A stretch of 12,780 nucleotides of DNA from Firmicutes bacterium CAG:882 (GTDB lineage Bacteria; Bacillota; Clostridia; Lachnospirales; Lachnospiraceae), in assembly GCA_000435595.1 (NCBI GenBank), contig FR895449.1, forward strand, positions 7,837 to 20,616, written 5' to 3'. Positions 1-6,365 of this stretch are shown piece after piece. Position numbers and translations under genes: made by a program. The number at the start of each line of letters is the position of its first letter. Position 1 is the first letter of the stretch. A model generated the notes under the pieces. That model was given only the letters and a program-made list of their open reading frames with translations, did no database searches and was not told the DNA's origin.

Positions 1-2
1 TT

Positions 3-968
3 TACTATGCCATGAGGCTTGAGGACGGCACCGTCATAAGAATAGCGAAGGAGGCAGAGAGCATCTGGACGATATTCATGTCGGCACTGCCGATTATCAT
101 AGGGCTTACGGTGTTGCTGTATGTGATGTGCTATTTCCTCTCAAAGCATCTGACGGCGAAGCTTGTAAAGCCTGTCGAGGAGCTTGTGAACAATGCAGCC
201 AACCCTTCACTTGTGCCCGAGTACAAGGAGCTGGTTCCGTTCGTCGGGGCACTCAAAGAGCAGCGCGAGGATATACTAAGAAGTGCGACTATGCGTCAGG
301 AGTTCACAGCTAATGTCTCACATGAGCTGAAGACGCCGCTCACAGCGATTTCGGGCTATGCGGAGCTCATTGAGAACGGCATGGTCTCAGGCGATGACAG
401 TGTGCGCTTCGCCGGAGAGATACGAAAGAATTCTACAAGACTCCTCTCTCTCATTAACGATATCATCAACCTGTCCGAGCTCGACGACGGCGTGAAGTTA
501 AATCTTGAGAGGATGGATTTATACGAGGCGGCGAAGAACTGCGTGAAGAACCTTGAAGTCGCCGCTGCGAAGAACAATGTTAAGCTGATGCTCCTTGGAA
601 CCTCTTCCTATATAAACGCCGACAAGGCGATGATGGATGAGGTGCTCTACAATCTGTGTGACAACGCCATCCGCTACAATAACAAGGATAAGGGCGGAAA
701 TGTGATTGTCGATGTCAGCAACACACTCGACGGCAAGGTTAAGCTCACTGTCAAGGATGACGGAATAGGCATCGGCAAGGAGCATCAGGAGCGCATATTC
801 GAGCGCTTCTACCGCGTTGACAAGAGCCGTTCGCGCGAGAGCGGCGGAACCGGACTTGGACTTGCCATCGTAAAACACATCCTGACAAGCCACGGTGCAG
901 AGCTTTCGCTTGCAAGCGAGCTTGGAAAGGGGACATGTATCACGGTCACGTTTGAGGGGGCGAAGTAG
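3..968 (+). CDS. Sensor histidine kinase, PhoR type (5' truncated by window)
   Basis: This is the C-terminal part of a membrane sensor kinase that autophosphorylates on histidine and passes the phosphate to a response regulator. The frame is open to the left edge (YYA precedes the first ATG at 12), so the start lies outside the window. Numbering from that Met: a transmembrane helix at about 24-45, a short linker, then the HisKA H-box NVSHELKTPL with phospho-acceptor His104. The catalytic domain follows, with N-box DNAIRYNN, G1 DDGIGIG, F-box ERFYRVDKSRSR and G2 GGTGLGLAIV. All the motifs needed for activity are present. The preceding SIWTIF stretch resembles the end of the extracytoplasmic sensor of PhoR/ResE-like kinases in Clostridia. 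The cognate regulator is presumably upstream. A strong terminator follows about 100 bp downstream, so this is the end of its operon. Family is certain; the signal is unknown. Confidence 0.93.
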   Translation, partial: YYAMRLEDGTVIRIAKEAESIWTIFMSALPIIIGLTVLLYVMCYFLSKHLTAKLVKPVEELVNNAANPSLVPEYKELVPFVGALKEQREDILRSATMRQEFTANVSHELKTPLTAISGYAELIENGMVSGDDSVRFAGEIRKNSTRLLSLINDIINLSELDDGVKLNLERMDLYEAAKNCVKNLEVAAAKNNVKLMLLGTSSYINADKAMMDEVLYNLCDNAIRYNNKDKGGNVIVDVSNTLDGKVKLTVKDDGIGIGKEHQERIFERFYRVDKSRSRESGGTGLGLAIVKHILTSHGAELSLASELGKGTCITVTFEGAK

Positions 969-1067
969 AGGAAGATTATGTAAAGTAGTGAAAGAAGTAA
1001 AAAGGAAAAGATTGATTAAAGATTTTCGGCACTAATAAGCCGATAAGATTATTATATAAACCAAGCG

Positions 1068-1113
1068 AGCCTGTACCATTCGTAAAGCATTAAAGGTGGT
1101 ACAGGCTGTTTTG
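1068..1113 (+). terminator. Intrinsic terminator after the sensor kinase
   Basis: A perfect 11-bp inverted repeat, AGCCTGTACCA (1068-1078) and TGGTACAGGCT (1097-1107), with an 18-nt loop, is followed by GTTTTGT. A smaller hairpin, TCGGC/GCCGA (1026-1030 and 1039-1043), lies just before it. It separates the kinase operon from the AT-rich cassette. Confidence 0.85.
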
Positions 1114-1174
1114 TATATATTCTAAATGTTTGTAAAAAATTTACATCAAAAGTGAAAAAAAATTACACATAATA

Positions 1175-1202
1175 TTGACGAGGGTTTAATAAGTATTATA
1201 AA
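1175..1202 (+). promoter_or_regulatory. Sigma-A-like promoter of the ATPase cassette
   Basis: TTGACG (1175-1180), a 16-bp spacer and TATAAA (1197-1202) each match the consensus at five of six positions. Transcription would start near 1209, just before the ribosome binding site AAGGAGG (1212-1218), giving a very short leader. Predicted from sequence only. Confidence 0.5.
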
Positions 1203-1226
1203 ATAAGTAATAAGGAGGATTTGACT

Positions 1227-2366
1227 ATGCTTACAAAAATGTATTTGACGAATTTTTTATCCTTTGTTGACAGAACAGAATTTGATTTTACCGCTTCAAA
1301 ATATTCGATTCTTGAAGAGACTAATGTGTATGAAGGGATTTTAAAGGGTGCATTGTTTGCAGGGGCGAATGCTGCCGGAAAGTCCAATGCACTGAGAGGG
1401 ATTTCTTTTCTCATTAATTTGATAAATGGCGAAGGTGCGAGATTTAATGATTACCGTTGCATCTTTACAAGTAATCCTATTGTGACTGTAGAGTACGAAT
1501 TCAGATTTAATGTAAAAACTTTATTTTATAAAATTGAGTGTAATGTAAAAAACGGAAGCATCTCGGAGGAAGTATTGATTGACAGCATTTCGGTTCTTAA
1601 AAGAAACGGAAATGCTGGAGAGTTAAGAATTGGTGAAAGTATAACTATTGATGATAAGCTCGATGCGAACACTTTGTTTTTGCGGACAGCTTCGTTTAAT
1701 ACAGGAAGATTTCCGCAGGAGCCTACGCTCAGGGCACTGATGGAATATCTGCAAAATTCTTATGTCATTGACGGATACCATAAAGATGCTCTTTTTGGGG
1801 ACACAATAAGTAAATATGCCGAGGAGAATGGTGTAGAAAACATAAACAAATATCTTGAAGATTTTCATTATGACTTTGTTGTTGAGTATGGCTCTGAGAG
1901 TGAAGGCGCAGGCGTTAAGGTATCGGTGGGGTCAGATAATAAGATGGTCTTTTTAAAACGAAAAAGCTTTCCTATACCGAATGCAATCGTCAGAGAGTCA
2001 CAGGGAAATCAGGTGTTTGCCGATATGCTGCCCGACTTAATATGCGTTATTGAAAAGCCGGGAATGTTCGTGATTGATGAGTTCGGAAACAGCCTGCACA
2101 ACAGACTGGCAGAGAGAATAATAAAGTTTTTCATGGAAAAGGCTTCAAATTCACAGATGTTTGTTACATCACATGACACCAATCTGTTTTCCAACTCCAT
2201 TTTAAGACCGGATCAAATTAATCTTCTGACATTTATGGATGCCAAAGGAAGCTGCGTAAAAAGAATTTCGCAGTTTAAACCAAGAGAAGCACAGAATGTT
2301 GAGAAGATGTATTTAGGAGGAATGTTTGAGGGACTGCCATCGTATGAAGAAGTACAAGATAGATAG
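1227..2366 (+). CDS. AAA_15/AAA_21-family ATPase (RloA/AbiLi-like), putative defence ATPase
   Basis: A 379-residue SMC/RecF-like ATPase of the COG1106 type. The start is ATG 1227, eight bases after AAGGAGG (1212-1218); the in-frame TTG at 1221 is too close to that site. It opens with the typical N-terminal strand LTNFLSFVD. Next come Walker A GANAAGKS (46-53), an ABC-like signature region around ESQGNQVFADML, Walker B MFVIDEFGNSLH (about 280-291), and the switch motif VTSHDTNLF (about 313). All motifs look intact. It is smaller than OLD-family nucleases and has no fused TOPRIM domain; that domain seems to be supplied by the overlapping next gene. ATPases of this family pair with RloB or TOPRIM partners in AbiL, RloAB and PARIS-like phage-defence modules. 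The defence role here is inferred from the pairing. The base composition is AT-richer than both flanks, suggesting horizontal transfer. Confidence 0.8.
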   Translation: MLTKMYLTNFLSFVDRTEFDFTASKYSILEETNVYEGILKGALFAGANAAGKSNALRGISFLINLINGEGARFNDYRCIFTSNPIVTVEYEFRFNVKTLFYKIECNVKNGSISEEVLIDSISVLKRNGNAGELRIGESITIDDKLDANTLFLRTASFNTGRFPQEPTLRALMEYLQNSYVIDGYHKDALFGDTISKYAEENGVENINKYLEDFHYDFVVEYGSESEGAGVKVSVGSDNKMVFLKRKSFPIPNAIVRESQGNQVFADMLPDLICVIEKPGMFVIDEFGNSLHNRLAERIIKFFMEKASNSQMFVTSHDTNLFSNSILRPDQINLLTFMDAKGSCVKRISQFKPREAQNVEKMYLGGMFEGLPSYEEVQDR

Positions 2367-3182
2367 GTCAAAGAATATAGGAAATGTCATTTTTGTTGTT
2401 GAGGGAGGGCGTCCTGAGACAGGAGGCACGGAGCTCAGATTATTAAAGAAGATTTTCGCTGATATTTTAGGCTACGAAGTACAGGAATTGCGGCGCGGAT
2501 GTGATGAATTTATTGGACATGGAGTGAATCCACAATATCGTGTGTTTGCTCTGAATCTTCCTAAAAATCAATTGACGCAGATGACTAATGACGCGCTTGA
2601 CACGCTGTACGCCAGAATAAGTGGTGAATTTGGAATAAAGCCGGAGGATTGTCCGATTTTTTATTTGTATGATAGAGATTACCTTAGCTATAAGCCGAAT
2701 GAGTTGAGGGGAAAGTATGTAAAAAGGTATACCGACCCATACAGCAATGAGAATGGAGATATCGGACAGTTGCTTTTAAGTTATCCGGCGATAGAAAGCT
2801 ATTTGATGTCATGCCTTCAGGATGACACCTACAAACAGTTATTTTTTTAGGAAAAGAACTAAAGCCGGAGCTTGACAGAATTGTATTTCCGGATGGCAGT
2901 GCTGAAAATGTAGATTTACATCAAAAAATTGTAGACCGGGTGTTTACTGATGATATGTGCGAAGCTGAAAATCGTTTAATACATTCAGTAACTGAAATGG
3001 ATAAGGGACTGCAGGCTGTTGGTCTAGGAGACTATGATTTGGACAATCTTGCTCCGACATTATTAAATATCTATGATAAGCAACAAGAAAAATATGCGTT
3101 GGATAAGGCTTTTTCACTTATTTCACTTGTTGCTATGGCATTTCTTGAATTGGGTGTAATTGTTGAATGTGATGAGGAATAA
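2344..3182 (+). pseudogene. TOPRIM/RloB-like partner of the ATPase, split by a -1 frameshift at a T7 run
   Basis: The N-terminal 168 codons (2344-2847) end at TAG (2848-2850) right after a run of seven T (2842-2848). The reading continues without interruption in the -1 frame from TTA (2847) to TAA (3180-3182). Joined, they give about 279 residues. The N-terminal half has VIFVVEG with a downstream Glu (ETGGTE), the motif FYLYDRDY (a D-x-D like the second TOPRIM motif), and LLSYPAIESYL, similar to a motif conserved in RloB-like proteins. The C-terminal part is mostly helical. The gene overlaps the ATPase by 23 bp. ATG 2344 follows GAGGGA (2328-2333); TTG 2326 after AGGAGG (2315-2320) is an alternative start. 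Together with the ATPase it may be the nuclease-like effector of a defence module. Possible readings are real inactivation, phase variation, programmed slippage or a sequence error. The family call is moderate, the frameshift itself is plain. Confidence 0.7.
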
Positions 3183-3205
3183 GTAATTAATAGGGGAGGT
3201 AATCA

Positions 3206-4177
3206 TTATTTCTTCTTCCTATACTGATTCGGGCTGAACCCGGTAATCTCCTTGAACTGCCTGTTGAAATGCTCCACATTCTCATAGCCGCATACCTCGG
3301 CAATGTGTGCAACGGAGTCGGGAGTCACGGTGAGGAGGTAGCAGGCGCGCTCAATGCGGCTTCTTATTATGTCCTGAATCACGGAAACACCGAACAGTTC
3401 CTTGTAGATATGTTGAAAATATGATACACTAAGGGAGGCATCTTCAGCCAGCTCACTCACCGTTTTTTTGGGCGAGTGCTGGCTGTAGATGCCGTTTCTT
3501 ATTTCATGGAAAAGCGGTCTGTGAACCTTCAGCTTGTCGGAGAGCTGTGTCTCAAGGTGGTAGGCGTCGCTATATTTGTACAGTATGGTTCTAAGCTTCG
3601 CGTCAAGAATCTCCTCATGGTGTGAGCCGGTCTGGTGGAACTCCTGCCTTAGGTCGCGGATGAGCTGGCTGAGCTCTGTGTGGTCGGATAAAAGTGTCAG
3701 GCGGTTAAACGGGACGTTGAGGCTTCGCATGAAATCACTTATTGAATTATCTATATAATTATCTGCATTGCCGTCGGTATCAGTATTATTGCTGCTTGGG
3801 TTATCCGTGTCGGCATTTGAACTATCATCGGAAATATCGTCAAAGTTTATCCAATCATTCACATATTCATTGTCATTGTAGTAATAAATAGGCGCATCCT
3901 TTGTGTATATTATAAAGGCGGGTGTGTTCACATACTGTCTTATCAGCCCAGGGTGTCTTGCGTTCCTGTCATACGGAAGATTGCCATTTAAAAGCTCGTC
4001 CGCTATTGTACCGGCTTCGTGACGGCAGCAGGAACAGCATATGGCATTCTCAGAAAATTCAAAGTAGGCTGCACTTTTTACGAGCAGCATCAGATAATGC
4101 CCCATTCCGTTCGGGCGTTCCATATTGATTCCGTGTGTATGCGTCGAGTTGTATCCCAGATTCTTAATCTTTAACAT
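3206..4177 (-). CDS. AraC-family transcriptional regulator with unusual sensor-domain insertions
   Basis: A 323-residue regulator, probably controlling the divergent ABC exporter. The start is ATG at 4177, preceded by TGGAGGA (4184-4190 on the minus strand); the frame stays open upstream to 4432, but that stretch reads like intergenic DNA. The N-terminal cupin-like sensor half is recognisable from RPNGMGHYLMLL (21-32) and from DAPIYYYNDNEYVNDWINFD (94-113). The C-terminal double helix-turn-helix spans about 229-323, with TVSELAEDASLSVSYFQHIY and SVAHIAEVCGYENVEHFNRQ. Two features are odd. A segment around 44-82 carries CCSCCRH (47-53) where relatives normally have only a short cupin strand. 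Residues 113-147 form an Asp/Asn/Ser-rich stretch interrupting the link between WINFD and the FMRSLNVPFNRL helix. The inducer is unknown. It converges on the frameshifted gene, with 23 bp between stop codons. Confidence 0.9.
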   Translation of the reverse strand: MLKIKNLGYNSTHTHGINMERPNGMGHYLMLLVKSAAYFEFSENAICCSCCRHEAGTIADELLNGNLPYDRNARHPGLIRQYVNTPAFIIYTKDAPIYYYNDNEYVNDWINFDDISDDSSNADTDNPSSNNTDTDGNADNYIDNSISDFMRSLNVPFNRLTLLSDHTELSQLIRDLRQEFHQTGSHHEEILDAKLRTILYKYSDAYHLETQLSDKLKVHRPLFHEIRNGIYSQHSPKKTVSELAEDASLSVSYFQHIYKELFGVSVIQDIIRSRIERACYLLTVTPDSVAHIAEVCGYENVEHFNRQFKEITGFSPNQYRKKK

Positions 4178-4233
4178 AGCGGTTCCTCCATTTGTGAAAC
4201 TGACGTAGTAATAATGTTTACAGATGTGTATTG

Positions 4234-4269
4234 TGGGTATAAGTAATGCAAAATGGTTAAAAATACCCG
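4234..4269. repeat. Inverted-repeat unit 1 (TGGGTATA-N20-AATACCCG)
   Basis: TGGGTATA (4234-4241) is followed after 20 bp by AATACCCG (4262-4269), which matches the reverse complement at six of eight positions. It has exactly the same geometry as unit 2. Candidate operator half-sites for the divergent AraC regulator; binding is inferred. Confidence 0.55.
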
Positions 4270-4295
4270 AAAATAAAAGCAAAATGAGCATATTA

Positions 4296-4331
4296 TGGGT
4301 ATATGCAGGAAAAAATTCTCCAATATACCCA
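4296..4331. repeat. Inverted-repeat unit 2 (TGGGTATA-N20-TATACCCA)
   Basis: TGGGTATA (4296-4303) and its perfect reverse complement TATACCCA (4324-4331) are separated by 20 bp. The unit lies exactly 62 bp after unit 1, close to six helical turns, so both would face the same side of the DNA. Confidence 0.65.
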
Positions 4332-4431
4332 CTCCCAAGACTTATCCGCGAAAAAGCTTTGCGAGCAATGAGCATAAATAACAATGTGCTCGAAAAAGCA
4401 GAAAACATCAATTTTTTAACAGTATACATCA

Positions 4432-4460
4432 TTGTGATTTGTTTGAAAAGTCATTATATT
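4432..4460 (+). promoter_or_regulatory. Predicted promoter of the ABC exporter operon
   Basis: TTGTGA (4432-4437), a 17-bp spacer and TATATT (4455-4460) match the consensus at four and five of six positions. The start would be near 4467, inside the palindrome TAGGTTGTACCTA, leaving a leader of about 119 nt before the ATG at 4586. Confidence 0.45.
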
Positions 4461-4585
4461 AGGTTGTACCTAAAGAGAACATATGTTGCTATTGTGCGGT
4501 GTATATGGAATGTCCATATGAATATTTACATGAACCATATATGAGAACGACTGCAGTAGCAGCGAGGTTGGAGGACAAAAAGAAA

Positions 4586-6331
4586 ATGACTGCTGCAAAA
4601 TGGTTTTATTCTTACTTTAAAAAGTATCAGTGGAGAATGATTATCGGACTTGTTCTGGTCACGATTACATCGGTGCTTGCCATCGTGAACCCAAAGATAA
4701 CGGGATTCATTGTGGATGACATCATTGGTGACGGAAGTAACATAAGAACGGACCTGCTTCCTAAGTTTCTGCTTATAATGATTGGAGCTACGCTTCTTAG
4801 GGCGGGGCTGAGATTCATATTTTTGTGGAACTTTGAGAACTGTTCGCAAAGTCTTTTGTACGACATGAGGGATGATGTGTACCGCAATCTGCTTGCGAAG
4901 GATTTTGCGTTCTATAACAGCCACAGAACGGGCGATTTGATGTCGAGGCAGACGGGTGATATGATGGCGATACGTCATTTCATGTCCTATGTGTGCTATT
5001 CAACCTATGAGTGCATACTGCTGTTTTCAATATCCCTTGTCATGATTTTTACGGTGGACTGGAAGATTGCGCTTGCGATGCTTGCCGTGCTTCCTTTTAC
5101 GCTTATCAATACAATAATTCAGTCAAAAAATGTCAAGCCGAAGTTCGGAAAGGTGAGGGAGCGCTTTTCAAGCCTCAATGCCTTTGCACAGGAGAACATA
5201 AGCGGAAATCGTGTGGTCAAGGCGTTTGCCAAGGAGGACTATGAAATATCGAAGTTCGATACGGAGAACACGGAGTACAGGGACTCGGAGCTTGCAGCAT
5301 CTAAGATATGGGTGCGCCATGTGCCGCTTTTTGAGCTTCTTGCCAACCTCCTCACGTTTGCGCTCATGCTTGTGGGCGGACTTATGGTCATCAACGGACA
5401 GATGACGCTCGGAAATATGGCGATGATTAACGGGTATCTGTGGATGCTTGATGCACCATTAAGGCAGGCAGGGTGGCTTGTCAACGACTGGCACCGCTTC
5501 ACGACCTCGGTCGAGAAGATATATGCGACAATTGAGGTCGAGCCTGAGATTAAAAATCCGGTTGCGGGTCCGATTGATGAGAATACAAAAAAGCCGGAGG
5601 GCAGCGTTGAGTTCAGAAATGTCTCCTACAGCATAGATGGGGAGCAGATTCTTAAAAACATCAATTTCAAGGTAAAGCAGGGGCAGAAGGTCGGAATCAT
5701 CGGTGCGACCGGAGCAGGAAAGACATCGCTCATCAACCTCATGTGCCGTTTCTACGATGTCGACAGCGGAGAGGTGTTAATCGGTGGCAGAAATGTCAGG
5801 GAGATGGATTTGAGAATACTCAGGGGAAGCATCGGAATGGCAATGCAGGACGTGTTCCTTTTCTCGGATACGATTGAGGGAAACATAGCCTACGCCAAGC
5901 CCGACTGTCCGTTTGAGAAGGTCGAGTGGGCGGCAAAGGTTGCCGATGCGCACGATTTCATCATGCAGATGCCTGACGGCTACGACACTATAGTAGGCGA
6001 GCGCGGAGTGGGACTTTCGGGAGGCCAGAAGCAGAGAATATCTCTTGCGAGAGCATTACTTAAAGAGCCTTCAATCCTTATTCTTGATGACACGACATCG
6101 GCGGTTGACATGGAGACTGAGTCGCAGATTCAGGACGCTCTTGCGAAGATAAAGAATGAGACAGTATTTATAATTGCACATCGTATTTCATCCATAAAGG
6201 ATGCGGATGTGATTATAGTACTCTCCGACGGTGAGATTGCCGAGATGGGTAACCATGACGAGCTTATACAAAAGAAGGGCTACTACTACACGGTATTCAT
6301 GCACCAGTACGGTGAGCACGAGGAGGCATAG
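4586..6331 (+). CDS. ABC exporter half-transporter, degenerate-site subunit (LmrC/BmrC/TM287-like)
   Basis: A 581-residue half-transporter with one six-helix exporter membrane domain followed by one ATPase domain. I chose ATG 4586 because GGAGG lies at 4570-4574 and the protein then begins MTAAKWFYSYFKKYQWR, as usual in this family; in-frame starts at 4499, 4505 and 4541 have no site. ATPase motifs: Walker A GATGAGKT (373-380), signature LSGGQ (477-481), Walker B ILILDD, and H-loop His532. The residue after the Walker B Asp is Asp502 rather than the catalytic Glu, which marks the degenerate subunit of heterodimeric exporters. The next gene carries the matching intact Glu. The pair would export drugs, lipids or peptides across the cytoplasmic membrane; the substrate cannot be read from sequence. 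The divergent AraC gene is the likely regulator. Confidence 0.93.
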   Translation: MTAAKWFYSYFKKYQWRMIIGLVLVTITSVLAIVNPKITGFIVDDIIGDGSNIRTDLLPKFLLIMIGATLLRAGLRFIFLWNFENCSQSLLYDMRDDVYRNLLAKDFAFYNSHRTGDLMSRQTGDMMAIRHFMSYVCYSTYECILLFSISLVMIFTVDWKIALAMLAVLPFTLINTIIQSKNVKPKFGKVRERFSSLNAFAQENISGNRVVKAFAKEDYEISKFDTENTEYRDSELAASKIWVRHVPLFELLANLLTFALMLVGGLMVINGQMTLGNMAMINGYLWMLDAPLRQAGWLVNDWHRFTTSVEKIYATIEVEPEIKNPVAGPIDENTKKPEGSVEFRNVSYSIDGEQILKNINFKVKQGQKVGIIGATGAGKTSLINLMCRFYDVDSGEVLIGGRNVREMDLRILRGSIGMAMQDVFLFSDTIEGNIAYAKPDCPFEKVEWAAKVADAHDFIMQMPDGYDTIVGERGVGLSGGQKQRISLARALLKEPSILILDDTTSAVDMETESQIQDALAKIKNETVFIIAHRISSIKDADVIIVLSDGEIAEMGNHDELIQKKGYYYTVFMHQYGEHEEA

Positions 6332-6365
6332 GCGGACATGTGCAGTCTGCGGAATGGAGATAAAT

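Larger units (their letters stand above)
4178..4585. promoter_or_regulatory. Divergent intergenic control region between AraC regulator and ABC exporter
   Basis: These 408 bp contain no convincing gene. They hold a duplicated inverted-repeat unit at 4234-4269 and 4296-4331, a sigma-A-like promoter facing the exporter (4432-4460), a 13-nt palindrome TAGGTTGTACCTA just after its -10 (4460-4472), and a 7+3+7 palindrome (4503-4519) in the exporter's predicted leader. Short open frames across the region, on both strands, lack ribosome binding sites. I found no clear promoter for the regulator itself. Confidence 0.6.

Noticed and set aside
1139..2926. Thirteen-base repeat ATTTACATCAAAA at 1139-1151 and 2914-2926.
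   Set aside because: About one such match is expected by chance in a window of this size, and the second copy lies inside coding sequence.
3192..3203. Strong ribosome-binding-like sequence AGGGGAGGT just after the cassette on the plus strand.
   Set aside because: No start codon or open frame follows; the downstream bases are the 3' end of the minus-strand AraC gene. It could be a junction relic but cannot be shown.
4349..4399. Nine-base direct repeat CGAAAAAGC at 4349-4357 and 4391-4399, plus the inverted pair CGAGCA/TGCTCG.
   Set aside because: A 9-mer repeat in a 400-bp AT-rich region is expected by chance fairly often, and no larger architecture goes with it.
4178..4432. In-frame upstream extension of the AraC regulator to an ATG at 4432.
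   Set aside because: TGGAGGA directly precedes ATG 4177, the family N-terminus begins there, and the extension would run through the inverted-repeat units.
4224..4544. Plus-strand open frame of 106 codons in the divergent intergenic region.
   Set aside because: No ribosome binding site, no recognisable protein character, and it crosses the repeats and the predicted promoter.
4499..4585. Earlier starts (4499, 4505, 4541) for the first ABC subunit.
   Set aside because: None has a ribosome binding site; GGAGG at 4570-4574 and the usual family N-terminus both support ATG 4586.
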